Assembly: GCA_035328405.1 (NCBI GenBank)
Contig: DAOLIT010000012.1
Coordinates: 25,523 to 89,522, forward strand
Direction: 5' to 3'
Origin: JAEUKA01 sp035328405
Lineage (GTDB): Bacteria; Myxococcota_A; Polyangia; Palsa-1104; JAEUJZ01
Length of the DNA stretch: 64,000 nucleotides
A model generated the notes under the pieces. That model worked only from the letters and a program-made list of their open reading frames with translations. It was not told the DNA's origin and did not search any database. Of the stretch, positions 8,278 through 17,196 are shown one piece after another; position 1 is the stretch's first letter, and each line of letters opens with the position of its first letter. Made by a program: the position numbers and the translations under genes.

Positions 8278-9357
8278 TCAACTGCTTGCGTTGTCCGCAG
8301 AGTGCTGCGACGCGAGGAGACACAGCCGATACAGAAGCCGGGCTCCCACGATCGCGTCCCATTCCGCATTTCCCGAAACCTCGACGAGATCAAAACCGAT
8401 GATCTGACGCCCGCTGTCTACAACCATGTCCAGTAGAAACACCGCCTCGTCCCAACTGAGTCCTCCTGGCACCGGCGTTCCCGTCTCGGGACACAGCGTG
8501 GGCTCCAAACCATCAATGTCGAAGCTCACGTAGACCTGTTGAGGCAGCGTCTCGACAATATGCTGGCAGGTTCGCGCCCAAGGTTCGCCGTGAAACTGTC
8601 GCTTGCGGAGTCCCCGCATCGGAAAAAAGCTGACGCGATCGCCCGCTTCTCGAATCGTCTCTTCCTCTTCCTCGCAATAGTCGCGGATTCCGACCTGGAC
8701 AAGTTTGCTGACGTGAGGCAAGTGCAACACGTTTTCCATAATCGAAGCATGGGAATACTGAAATCCCTCGTATGCGCGGCGCAGGTCGGCATGCGCGTCG
8801 ATGTGCAATACGCCGAACGTCTCAAAGCGCGTTGCGAGGGCACGAATCAGTCCGAGCGACACAGAATGATCGCCCCCCAAAATCCCAACCGTCTTGCTCA
8901 AAGAAAGATGCGCCTGCGCTTGCCTTTCAACCCAATCGTTCAATTCGCTCGACGCAGCATTCACTTCGCCTTGGTGCAAAATCAAGTCTGGGTCGTCCGC
9001 TGGAACCCCTTTTTCCAGTCGCTCCATGCAGGTTTGCGACAATCGCCGTACCTGAACATTGCGCTGCGCGATGTCGTCACTTGTGGGCAACATGAAAAAC
9101 CCGGCTCGCCATCCATCGGGCCACACCGGATCAAACAGATCCACCTGGACCGAAGCATCCAAAATGGCAAGCGGTGCCTTCGAGGTTCCAGTTCGATAAG
9201 ATGCAGTAACTTCCCAAGGAACCGGAAGAACAACCACTCGGCTGTCCTCGTATTCAAACGGGAGCCCAAACAACCTTCCGTTCTTTTGGCCCACATCGCT
9301 TGGTCGAAACGTCTTGTTCGTGTCACTTTTGTTCATGTGAAACCGATTATCTGTCAC
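8278..9357 (-). CDS. speB: Agmatinase/ureohydrolase family enzyme
   Basis: 359 residues. Ureohydrolases remove urea (or formamide) from guanidino compounds at a two-manganese centre; agmatinase makes putrescine. All metal ligands are visible: H164 in GGDHSVS, D187-x-H189-x-D191 in HIDAHAD, and D280-x-D282 in FDIDGLEP. The TGTPVPGG loop usual for agmatinases follows. Substrate cannot be fixed from sequence: agmatinase is likeliest, formimidoylglutamase or guanidinobutyrase possible. The GTG start at 9357 overlaps the yggS stop by four bases (GTGA); an ATG at 9336 is the alternative and would shorten the protein by seven residues. It is the last gene of a minus-strand run yggS to speB. Confidence 0.88.
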   Translation of the reverse strand: MTDNRFHMNKSDTNKTFRPSDVGQKNGRLFGLPFEYEDSRVVVLPVPWEVTASYRTGTSKAPLAILDASVQVDLFDPVWPDGWRAGFFMLPTSDDIAQRNVQVRRLSQTCMERLEKGVPADDPDLILHQGEVNAASSELNDWVERQAQAHLSLSKTVGILGGDHSVSLGLIRALATRFETFGVLHIDAHADLRRAYEGFQYSHASIMENVLHLPHVSKLVQVGIRDYCEEEEETIREAGDRVSFFPMRGLRKRQFHGEPWARTCQHIVETLPQQVYVSFDIDGLEPTLCPETGTPVPGGLSWDEAVFLLDMVVDSGRQIIGFDLVEVSGNAEWDAIVGARLLYRLCLLASQHSADNASS

Positions 9358-10040
9358 GCGTGAAGGCGATTCCCAAAGATCGAGCGTCCCACCCGAACAA
9401 TCGTCGCCCCCTCTTCGATGGCGATTTCATAGTCACCCGTCGTTCCCATAGACAACTCTGAAAGTCCCAAGCTTCGAGCCAGTTCACGAAGGCGGGCAAA
9501 GTGCCCTCGATTCTGTTCTAGAGACCTAGAAGTGTGCAAATCTGGTTGCGGTGGCATCGTCATCAAACCGACAAGCTCCAAACCCGGCAAACGCCGCACA
9601 CCTTCAGCCAACGCTGGCACATGCTCTACCGAAATGCCGCTTTTGCTGGTTTCCTCTGCGACATTGACTTCAATAAACACACGTAACGGTTTTCCTTCAC
9701 GCTTGTTGGCAAGCATCTGCGCTGTTTCCAGTTCACACAAAGCGTGAAATGAATCAGCGTAGCGAGCCACATATTTAGCTTTATTTCGCTGAAGTGATCC
9801 AATCGCATGCCATCGCAATCCTTCAAGATTTGAGAGACTTATCGCCTTATCACGTAATTCTTGGGCATAGTTTTCGCCAAAATCACGTTGGCCGGCCTCA
9901 AAAGCTTCGCGCAAAAGACTCACGGGCTGCAATTTCGAGACGGCGATGAGGGTGACATCACCCGGCAAGCGGCCCGTTCGCCTACAGGCAGCTTCGATAT
10001 TGCGGTTTACCGTCTGTAAATTGTCAGCAAGTACACTCAC
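9354..10040 (-). CDS. yggS: PLP homeostasis protein YggS (PLPBP/PROSC family)
   Basis: 228 residues from GTG at 10040, chosen because GAGGA lies just upstream and because the family N-terminus starts here; the open frame upstream runs into the neighbouring ATPase gene. It is a single TIM-barrel domain that binds pyridoxal phosphate and buffers its level without a known catalytic activity. Motifs: PLP lysine K36 in AVSKLQP, GENYAQE, HAIGSLQRNK, and the C-terminal GTTGDYEIAIEEG followed by VRVGRSIFG. The gene lies 31 bases after the MlaF-like gene and overlaps the agmatinase start, so all three probably share a transcript. Confidence 0.93.
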   Translation of the reverse strand: MSVLADNLQTVNRNIEAACRRTGRLPGDVTLIAVSKLQPVSLLREAFEAGQRDFGENYAQELRDKAISLSNLEGLRWHAIGSLQRNKAKYVARYADSFHALCELETAQMLANKREGKPLRVFIEVNVAEETSKSGISVEHVPALAEGVRRLPGLELVGLMTMPPQPDLHTSRSLEQNRGHFARLRELARSLGLSELSMGTTGDYEIAIEEGATIVRVGRSIFGNRLHA

Positions 10041-10071
10041 GCATTTCCTCGCACATCGAATCGAAAGAGGG

Positions 10072-10824
10072 TCAAAACCCAGGCGTTTCCATCGGTCCTT
10101 CCGCGCGTCCCTGAACAAACTGCCGAACAACGGGGTCATCGGAGCGGCGAAAATCCGTCGGTGAACCCTCGAGATGGACTTTGCCCTGGTACAAAAACGC
10201 GATTCGATCGGCCACCGAAAAAATGCTGGTGAGGTCATGCGACACCACCACCGAAGTGACGCCTTGCGAAGTGCTCAACTCACGAATCAGCTTGTCCACC
10301 CGACGCGCACTCACGGGATCAAGGCCCGTTGTGGGCTCATCGAACAGCAGATATTTGGGCGACAACGTGAGGGCGCGAGCGATCGCGACTCGCTTTCGCA
10401 TTCCGTCAGAGAGCGTCGCCGGTCTGTGTTCGGCAAACGACTCCATGTACACCTTTTGCAAAAATGACAGCGCCTCTGTCCGAGCCTGCGATTCAGAAAG
10501 ACCTCGGTGTTTCCGCAGCGGCAACGCGACATTCTCGACCACCGTCATCGAATCAAACAGCGTCGAGCTTTGAAAAACCATCGCGCATTGCTTTCGCACC
10601 GGATACAGCTCGGGCTCGGAAAGCTGATCGACTCGCGTTCCGTCGAGCCAAATCTCGCCTCGATCGACGCGCAAAAGGCCAATCGCGAGTTTGATTGCGA
10701 CGGATTTGCCGACGCCAGACGCCCCGATCAAAAACAAGATCTCGCGGGCTTTCACGCACAAATTCAGGCCTCGCAAGACCTTCTGTCGGCCAAAGGACTT
10801 TTCGACGGAGACAAATTCCAGCAC
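10072..10824 (-). CDS. mlaF: MlaF-like ABC transporter ATPase
   Basis: 250 residues from GTG at 10824, two bases after the glgA stop; a longer frame would overlap glgA. It is a single nucleotide-binding domain: Walker A GASGVGKS (about 34-41), VFQSSTLFDSMTV with the Q-loop, signature LSDGMRKRVAIARAL, Walker B LLFDEPTTGLDP and the switch histidine in VVSHD. The GMRKRV form of the signature is typical of MlaF, the ATPase of the MCE phospholipid transporter that keeps outer-membrane lipid asymmetry. The permease (MlaE) and MCE substrate-binding (MlaD) genes are not in this window, so the gene is isolated from its usual partners. Another ABC subfamily is possible but less likely. Confidence 0.82.
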   Translation of the reverse strand: MLEFVSVEKSFGRQKVLRGLNLCVKAREILFLIGASGVGKSVAIKLAIGLLRVDRGEIWLDGTRVDQLSEPELYPVRKQCAMVFQSSTLFDSMTVVENVALPLRKHRGLSESQARTEALSFLQKVYMESFAEHRPATLSDGMRKRVAIARALTLSPKYLLFDEPTTGLDPVSARRVDKLIRELSTSQGVTSVVVSHDLTSIFSVADRIAFLYQGKVHLEGSPTDFRRSDDPVVRQFVQGRAEGPMETPGF

Positions 10825-10826
10825 TG

Positions 10827-12338
10827 CTATTTGCCGGCTTGGGCCTGCTGATAAACGTGAAGATAGGCTCGAGCCGACGCCGCCCACCCAAAATCGGCTT
10901 TCATGGCCCGTTTTTGCATCGCCAAAAAGCCTTGCTCGTCGCTGTGATACGCCGACATTGCACGTTTGGCCGCATTTCCGAGCGCCTGGACGGAGAACGG
11001 CTGAAAAACAAAACCCGTTCCACTCCGCGAACGCGCATCGAAATCCACGACGGTATCAAACAGACCTCCGGTCGCTCGCACGATCGGAAGCGTGCCGTAC
11101 CGCATGCTGTAAATCTGATTCAAACCACACGGCTCAAACCGAGATGGCATCACGAAAAAATCACTGCCCGCCTCGATGCGGTGCGCCAAACCCTCATCGA
11201 ACGCCAGCCGAACAGCCAGGCGCGTCGGGAACCGCTCTGAAAGCATCCGCAGTTTCTGTTCAAAACCCGGTTCGCCCTGTCCCAGCAACACAAACTGCAA
11301 ATCCGCACGATGAGACAGTTCTCCGTCAAGCCAGTCGATCAAAAGATCGATCCCTTTTTGGTCAGTCAAACGAGAAATGGTGCAAAACAGCGGCGTTCTC
11401 GGACGAACCGGCAAGGAAAGTTCACGTTGAAGATCCGCCTTGCACTGCGCTTTGCCGACCAATTCGGCAGCAAAGGCCTGCTCGGTCATGGCCTCTAGCT
11501 CCGTTGGTTGCTTGCCGTATCGCACGGGCAGTGCTCCATCGAGCCACGGGCTCCACCTGTCGTAATCAACACCGTTCAAAATCCCGACAAGCCGACCCGC
11601 CCGAGCACGCATCACACCATCGAGGCCATAGCCAAATTCCGCTGTGCAAATCTCTTGCGCATACCGCGGGCTCACCGTCGTCAATCGGTCAGCGAGCTGA
11701 AGCCCTGCCTTGATAAAGGAAGCCTGCCCGTAAAACTCGATTCCATCGGGCGTCAACAGTTCTTCTTCCAGGCCCACATTTCGCGCCTCATCGAGCGGAA
11801 ACAAGCCTTGAAACATCAGGTTGTGAACCGTGAACACCGTCGCCGGAGGCGTGTCCCAATCCGCCTGCTGCGCATAGTGAACCGCCAACCCAGCCTGCCA
11901 ATCATGGGCGTGAATCACGTCGGGAAAAAGACCCAGTTCCCTCGACAAGGCAATCGCGGCCTTGGACAAAAGCGCAAACCGGAGTGCGTTGTCGGAATAC
12001 CCTTGCGCCGGATTGTTTGGCGGACCGTACACGCCGGGCCGATCTCCAAACAGCGGGTGCTCAATCAAATAGACGGTGACTTGAGGGCCCGGACCCGGAA
12101 GCCGCCCCTCCAACAACCCAACCTCGAAAGGCGTGTTTCCAACCGACACCGCCAGCTTGCGAAGTCGCCTGGCCAAGCCGTGCCGCTGCGGATCAACCGA
12201 ACCATAGCGGGCGGAAAGTACAGTGACACGCTCGGCACCCTGCTGAGCCAGCGCACGAGGAAGCGCCCATAGAACATCCCCCAGACCACCCGTTTTTGAA
12301 AACGGCGCGACCTCCGACGCCACATGCAAAACATTCAT
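10827..12338 (-). CDS. glgA: Glycogen synthase GlgA
   Basis: 503 residues, full length for the bacterial GT5 glycogen synthase, which adds glucose from ADP-glucose to the non-reducing end of alpha-1,4-glucan. The N-terminal KTGGLGDV motif binding ADP-glucose is at about residues 15-22. HDWQAGL and the second KxTGL-like regions follow. The C-terminal Rossmann half contains FVMPSRFEPCGLNQ, with the conserved glutamate of the retaining GT-B site, and the RATGGLFDTV loop. A GH57 branching enzyme about 5 kb away supplies the branching step, so the region carries two steps of glycogen metabolism. It begins 18 bases after the hypothetical gene at 12357. Confidence 0.95.
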   Translation of the reverse strand: MNVLHVASEVAPFSKTGGLGDVLWALPRALAQQGAERVTVLSARYGSVDPQRHGLARRLRKLAVSVGNTPFEVGLLEGRLPGPGPQVTVYLIEHPLFGDRPGVYGPPNNPAQGYSDNALRFALLSKAAIALSRELGLFPDVIHAHDWQAGLAVHYAQQADWDTPPATVFTVHNLMFQGLFPLDEARNVGLEEELLTPDGIEFYGQASFIKAGLQLADRLTTVSPRYAQEICTAEFGYGLDGVMRARAGRLVGILNGVDYDRWSPWLDGALPVRYGKQPTELEAMTEQAFAAELVGKAQCKADLQRELSLPVRPRTPLFCTISRLTDQKGIDLLIDWLDGELSHRADLQFVLLGQGEPGFEQKLRMLSERFPTRLAVRLAFDEGLAHRIEAGSDFFVMPSRFEPCGLNQIYSMRYGTLPIVRATGGLFDTVVDFDARSRSGTGFVFQPFSVQALGNAAKRAMSAYHSDEQGFLAMQKRAMKADFGWAASARAYLHVYQQAQAGK

Positions 12339-12356
12339 CGGTCCATCCTGACGGCG

Positions 12357-12992
12357 CTACGCGCCTCGCAAACGAGCCAGAGCAGAGACAATGCCGCTTG
12401 GAGAAGCGCCAAGGCCCACGACGATCAGATCGTCTTCCGTAGTCAACTCGCGCACAGCCAACACTTCCGAAAGAGCGCCCACGAGCCGTTTCGCAAGTGA
12501 GCTGTTCTTGAGTTTCGGCACTTGCAGAAGATCCAGCACGAACTCATCACCCGACGCAGACAGAACAATGGATGGACGAAATGGCAGAAAAGCCAGCATG
12601 TCGCCAGGCTTGGTCAAGTCCATCATCATGAGCATCGCCGTCATCGGACTGTCTGAGGGCGGTTTGATTTGCAGTTCCCGAATCCGCACATGGATGCGCA
12701 GACTTTCCGCCGACAGGGCGACCGTTTCAACGCTGGCGACCGCAGAAACAAAAACCGCCGTTCCCATGATCTGAAAAGTCGCGGAAAAACGAACGCCGGG
12801 CGGCACAGACACGAGAGACAAATCGTCGGGGAGTTTGCCTTTTGCGAGCCTGCCACAAAGCCACGTCACAGCATCCATCGGGACACCGAAGCGAAGCTTC
12901 GTCGCATTGACCGCGCAACGCAAAAGGTAATCGGGCTTGGAAACCAAGTACGTGAGCGCCTGTTGGACCTCTTGTAGGGTGATCACTTGCAT
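12357..12992 (-). CDS. Hypothetical protein upstream of glgA
   Basis: 211 residues with no domain I recognise. It has no signal peptide or membrane helix. The sequence alternates short hydrophobic strands and charged turns, and has a Met-rich AMLMMMDL patch near residue 120, suggesting a compact beta-rich cytoplasmic fold. The gene lies 18 bases before the glgA start on the same strand, so it is probably cotranscribed with glgA and the MlaF-like gene. A GGAG lies only one base before the ATG, too close to be a good ribosome site, so the true start may be a little downstream. Function unknown. Confidence 0.7.
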   Translation of the reverse strand: MQVITLQEVQQALTYLVSKPDYLLRCAVNATKLRFGVPMDAVTWLCGRLAKGKLPDDLSLVSVPPGVRFSATFQIMGTAVFVSAVASVETVALSAESLRIHVRIRELQIKPPSDSPMTAMLMMMDLTKPGDMLAFLPFRPSIVLSASGDEFVLDLLQVPKLKNSSLAKRLVGALSEVLAVRELTTEDDLIVVGLGASPSGIVSALARLRGA

Positions 12993-13116
12993 GCTCCGTA
13001 AGCTAGCCCAACCAGGCCGCGCTTGTCACGACGGATATCGCAGAATTGATGCGGCTTTTGGCGCGGCTCTGCCCACAGCGCGGCGTCCAAAATCGACAGA
13101 GTCAAAAGGCGTTCGC

Positions 13117-15477
13117 TCAGTTGGCTTGCAACGGCTCAATGACCGAAATGCCTTTCTCGGTGAGCGCCCAAATTCGTCCCCGCACATCCACGCCCATGTT
13201 GAGGATTTTGTCGTCGAGCAAACCTGATCGCGTAGTGATTTGATGATGGCGTTTCTCGTCTACCATCTCGACCACCCCGCGATCAGTTCCGACCCAAATG
13301 CGTCCGTCTGGATCGCGAGCGAGCGCGCTGGCCTTGGCGTTGAACGGAGGCTCCTTCGGGAAGCTCCACCGCGTTCCGTCCCAAACACCGATGCCACGAC
13401 TGGTCGCGATCCAAATGTGGCCTCCAAAACCCTCAACCACGTCATGAATCAGTTCGGACTCGAGGCCATCATTTTCTGTAAAAACCTTCACGGTCTTGTT
13501 GTCAACCAGCCGAACCGCACCGGCACCCGACGCCAGCCACGCCTCCTGGGAACCTTTCCAAGCGATCGCGCTGACATCGGAAGGCACATTCACGCCCTGC
13601 GAAACACCGGGTTGGCTGCCGGTCGGACGCTGACGGTGATATACGACCCGACTGTCATCGACATAGACCTCCGCCGCGCCATAGGGACGGGCGTCCTGCT
13701 CTTTGTCTACATATCGCAGACCCACCCACAACTGACCCTTCGGAGAAAAACTGGCGAACGACAAATCGGGCACACCTGTCGGCACCTCCAACGGAGTCAA
13801 CCCAACCGGTTGCCAATCGCCCTGCTTGCCCACACGCGAGATGCGTACTTCACGGCTGCTCGCTCCCCGATGGAGCGCGATCACTGCCCCCGTCGGGTCG
13901 CGAACGACTGCCAACACATGTGAGCCTTTCTCTGGGTCCACGCGCGTGACATCGAACGTCTGTCCGTCAAAACGCCACGCCTGAGTGCCGCCTGTCGCGA
14001 CGTAGCAATCGTTGTTGTTGATACAGGCCACCGACAACCGTTCTGCCCCGGCAGTCAAGTCAAACAAACGCAACGGCGTCTGCTTGTTCTTCTGGATTTT
14101 CATCACCCCCAGAAATCGCGTCCCAACATAGAGCGAATCCGTATCCGCAGAAACAGCCGTAATCCCATCGGGAAGGCGGATGTCTACCGCTTCGGTATCG
14201 AAAATCGGAGCCACCCCGCCAGACCCACCTGGACCTGCGGTCAGCCAAGGACGAACCGGTCGCCTTTCGGGGGTCGGACGCGACGCTGCTGCGTACCGAT
14301 CGACTGTCGGCACAACAAGCGCTCCTGTTTTTTTCGCGGGCTTGTCTTTCTTGCCGTCTTTCTTTGCGTCTTTTCCTTTGCCCGGCAGAGGCACAGCAGC
14401 AGGCGGCGCAGCAGCAGGCGGCGGTGCAGCAGCAGGCGGAGGAGCAGCAACCGGGGCCGCTTCTTTCACTAGCACGCTCGAAAGAGGTTGCGCCTTAGGA
14501 GAACCAAGCGACGGACTCCCCGAAAAAGAGAACTTGAGGGGACCGCGAACCTCCGAGGCCGTAGCGACGCGCTTCATCGTCCAAACCGACTGCCCCGCTC
14601 CCAAGAAAAGTTCTGTACCGACGCGCTGCACCCACTCGATCACGTTGGTCGTATCAAGTTTGTACGACCAAAAACGGCTGCCGTCATAGAAAGCGATGCG
14701 TTGACCGCCGGGCCCCTCTCCAACCGCGAGCAATGCGCCACTGCTATCGGCGACCATTGCACGAACATTGTCGATGTCGTTGCCCTCACTCATCCCAAAC
14801 GTCAAAAGATCATTTTTGACGACGCGCAAAATGCCTTTCCCGCTCGTCCCAATCCACAGGCCGCTGCCGCCATCGTGCGTCATCGCAGTGACCGTCGTCC
14901 CCGCTGCATAGCGTTCCCATTGGCCCTGATGCAGACGAGCAAGGCCGTCGCTGCCACCCACCCAGACATTCTCTCCCTCGGGTGTAACGACGATGCCGGC
15001 CACCAAATCCCCGACTGGCGCCGTCGGATATTTCGTCCAACTTCCTCCAGCCAACCGTGCCACCCCTTTCGAGGTCGTCACCCACACACCGCCCCCGAAA
15101 TCCAGCGCAATGCCTTCAATGCGATCCGAGGGAAGCCCATCGATCGTGGTCAAAACTGCCGGTGTGGGCGGCTCCGAAGTTGTGCTCCAACGGACAAGTC
15201 CACGAGGCGTACCCATCCAAACCAAGCCCGCCCCAGCGGCCAAGGATCGAACCGGGCGCGAGTCCGAAAAGCTGCGTACCCGGACAGGCGCGCCGCTGCC
15301 GATTCCCGATGCCTGAGACGACACCGCAGGCTTCACGTCCGTCTTTGTGGACGGCCCGCAACCGGCTGGCGCAAGAGACGCCGCGAGAAGACCTGCGCCT
15401 CCGAACGTCAACAGACGGCGAAAGTGCGTTTGCAACAGGGCGCGTGAGCCCCAAAAAGTCCGCTTGTTCGTACTCAT
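13117..15477 (-). CDS. Large beta-propeller lipoprotein
   Basis: 786 residues. N-terminal signal with a double arginine (FRRLLTF) and lipobox PAGC (Cys40), so a lipoprotein that may use the Tat route. It then has repeated WxGTxxGLxRW-type blades (for example VWMGTPRGLVRW, VWVGGSDGLARL, LWIGTSGKGILR, IWVGTDRGVVE), the pattern of the two-component-regulator propeller. Two blade groups flank a low-complexity middle (about residues 340-390) of Ala-Pro repeats followed by a Lys-Gly-Asp rich segment, probably a flexible linker. There is no kinase or output domain, so this is an isolated sensor or binding propeller in the periplasm or at the outer membrane. Start supported by AGGA eight bases upstream. 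Ligand unknown. Confidence 0.8.
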   Translation of the reverse strand: MSTNKRTFWGSRALLQTHFRRLLTFGGAGLLAASLAPAGCGPSTKTDVKPAVSSQASGIGSGAPVRVRSFSDSRPVRSLAAGAGLVWMGTPRGLVRWSTTSEPPTPAVLTTIDGLPSDRIEGIALDFGGGVWVTTSKGVARLAGGSWTKYPTAPVGDLVAGIVVTPEGENVWVGGSDGLARLHQGQWERYAAGTTVTAMTHDGGSGLWIGTSGKGILRVVKNDLLTFGMSEGNDIDNVRAMVADSSGALLAVGEGPGGQRIAFYDGSRFWSYKLDTTNVIEWVQRVGTELFLGAGQSVWTMKRVATASEVRGPLKFSFSGSPSLGSPKAQPLSSVLVKEAAPVAAPPPAAAPPPAAAPPAAVPLPGKGKDAKKDGKKDKPAKKTGALVVPTVDRYAAASRPTPERRPVRPWLTAGPGGSGGVAPIFDTEAVDIRLPDGITAVSADTDSLYVGTRFLGVMKIQKNKQTPLRLFDLTAGAERLSVACINNNDCYVATGGTQAWRFDGQTFDVTRVDPEKGSHVLAVVRDPTGAVIALHRGASSREVRISRVGKQGDWQPVGLTPLEVPTGVPDLSFASFSPKGQLWVGLRYVDKEQDARPYGAAEVYVDDSRVVYHRQRPTGSQPGVSQGVNVPSDVSAIAWKGSQEAWLASGAGAVRLVDNKTVKVFTENDGLESELIHDVVEGFGGHIWIATSRGIGVWDGTRWSFPKEPPFNAKASALARDPDGRIWVGTDRGVVEMVDEKRHHQITTRSGLLDDKILNMGVDVRGRIWALTEKGISVIEPLQAN

Positions 15478-15806
15478 TCGGTGTTCCTATCGTTGCCGCA
15501 GTGCCCAAGAGGCCGCAAAAGTGGCGATGCACGGTGAAGTCTGTCGAAAAGCAGCGGCTTGATAGGGCAACATGCCGGACTCGATAGGCGGGTGTCAAGA
15601 CCGACGGCGGAATTGTGACAAGCCGACCATTTCCGCGCGGCATCACGAAACTTGTCCCCGACCTCACATGACCGCGTCCTTTCGGATGTTCCCGGTGCGT
15701 TTCTAAAAGCAAAATGGGCGTAGGCCGACCAGCCGTTTCCGGTGCCTCAACAAGGTCGCCAAGTCACCAGGAAGCCAAAGGTAGCCACAAGTAGGAAAGG
15801 TGGGCG
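15478..15806. other. Divergent intergenic region
   Basis: 329 bases between the propeller lipoprotein gene (minus) and the membrane protein gene (plus), so it should hold both promoters. AAGGTGG just before 15807 serves as the ribosome site of the rightward gene. No convincing gene, repeat or terminator was seen. Confidence 0.5.
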
Positions 15807-16781
15807 ATGTCGTTCCAAAGCACCGATCGCGCAACGACGCTGTACAGCATTTGGACGCTTGGCTTCGGACTGGTTGCGGTGCTTCTTTTTTGGAAAGAGA
15901 CGAACCCACAAACCGGGCTGACAGTCGGCTTTGTGGAAATGATGGCGCTCGGTTTTTCGTGGGTGCTCCTGCACCGTCAGCACAGTGTTGCGCTGATGTT
16001 CGAGCCACTGCGTCTTTCCTCGCTGGCACTCTTGTCCACTTTCGCGCTGCGCCACGCGGCGACGATGGGTCCATTTTCTTTGTCTGCGCTCTGGCTCGGG
16101 TTGACCTGGGCGTCTCTTTGCGCCTTTTCTCGCCTGCCCCTGACGCGCCGTGCGGTGCGCCTGGTTCCTTTCACCGAGCGAACCCCACGCCAAACAACCC
16201 TCGACAGAGCCTGCGCCGCAGCGATCTTTTTCGCGCTGACGCTGTACGCGCTTCAAAAACACAGAGCGAACTTGCTACAAGAAATGCTGTTCGGCTGTCA
16301 CGTGACCGCCTGCCTGACTGCGATCGGCTTGTGTGCAAACCGTCGGCAGCTTGTCGGTCTGGGACTCGTCTTCGCGGTCGGTGTCGGAATCCCCATGTGG
16401 GTGTTCTATGTGGCGACGACCCGCGATACCAACTCGCTGTCCGTTTTTTTGCATCTTTTTCCTGCCGGCGCAGCGATATCCTATGTAAGACGATGTGGTT
16501 TGCCAAAGCGAGCGTGGTGTCGAGCCTGGTTCCTGTTTCTATTGCTGTTGCTCGCAAGCGCCTGTTTGACCGACCCGGCTCTCAATGTGAATTTGGCGCA
16601 CAAGCCGTCTCCCGAATTGCTCTACTTGATTCCATCCCTGTGGGGTGCCCGATTCTACGGCGTGCTTCTTGTTGGTTCGCTCCTGTTTGCCGCGCAATTC
16701 GGTCTTTCCTGCCTGTTAGGACAGACCAGGCAACCTGTGGGTGCCCATGAGCAAGCCCACCAAATGCCCAGGAATACATAG
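15807..16781 (+). CDS. Polytopic membrane protein of unknown function
   Basis: 324 residues, mostly hydrophobic, with about nine or ten probable membrane helices and no large soluble domain. Charged conserved-looking positions are few: a QKHRANLLQEM segment in the middle and a TRDTN turn. I recognise no transporter or enzyme family. AAGGTGG precedes the ATG. It stands alone: the upstream gene is divergent and the downstream GH57 gene convergent. Its last codons lie in one copy of a 15-bp direct repeat, suggesting that a duplication touched the 3' end and may have changed the C-terminus. Function unknown. Confidence 0.72.
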   Translation: MSFQSTDRATTLYSIWTLGFGLVAVLLFWKETNPQTGLTVGFVEMMALGFSWVLLHRQHSVALMFEPLRLSSLALLSTFALRHAATMGPFSLSALWLGLTWASLCAFSRLPLTRRAVRLVPFTERTPRQTTLDRACAAAIFFALTLYALQKHRANLLQEMLFGCHVTACLTAIGLCANRRQLVGLGLVFAVGVGIPMWVFYVATTRDTNSLSVFLHLFPAGAAISYVRRCGLPKRAWCRAWFLFLLLLLASACLTDPALNVNLAHKPSPELLYLIPSLWGARFYGVLLVGSLLFAAQFGLSCLLGQTRQPVGAHEQAHQMPRNT

Positions 16782-16801
16782 AAACGATGCCCAGGAATAC
16801 A
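16764..16801. repeat. 15-bp direct repeat at gene end
   Basis: ATGCCCAGGAATACA occurs at 16764-16778 and 16787-16801 with an eight-base spacer that contains the stop codon of the membrane protein gene. Probably a local duplication. Confidence 0.85.
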
Positions 16802-16921
16802 CACCAACACAGTGCTGCGGACGGGCTTAACTCCCGTCGGTAATAGACCGCGAGAGGTTCATGGGAAGACCCCGAAAAACTTGGCAATGTTCTTGCGATA
16901 TCTCGCGTTCGGAGGCATTCC

Positions 16922-17107
16922 ATGAACCAAAAAACCAAGACCCGTTCCACGTTGACCCCGTCCGCATCCTTTGAACACCCGCGAAAAGGCACCACGTTGC
17001 GAAGCCGCGCAATTTCCGAAACCGTGAATTTGAACACAGAGGATGACAACGGCCCGATCACACCACCGACGCGCGGAATCAAACCCACTCGGAAGTCCGC
17101 GCCGTAG
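16922..17107 (+). CDS. Small orphan ORF, MNxKT-type N-terminus
   Basis: 61 codons in a 415-base gap between convergent genes. GGAGG at 16911-16915 sits six bases before the ATG, much better than chance for such a short frame. The product is hydrophilic, rich in Thr, Arg, Lys and Pro, with no signal peptide, cysteine or membrane segment, and starts MNQKTKTRS. A second small ORF at 22355 contains MNPKTRTRS near its start, also behind a good ribosome site and also alone in an intergenic gap. The shared motif suggests a family of small proteins or peptide precursors; no modifying enzyme lies beside it. Could still be a spurious frame. Confidence 0.4.
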   Translation: MNQKTKTRSTLTPSASFEHPRKGTTLRSRAISETVNLNTEDDNGPITPPTRGIKPTRKSAP

Positions 17108-17196
17108 CCCCCCTTCGCATTCCCCTTCCTCGCTCCGCTCGCACCCCCAACTGTCTCTGTTCAATCAGCCCACCCGTCCGGCTGCGGAACAAAAAC

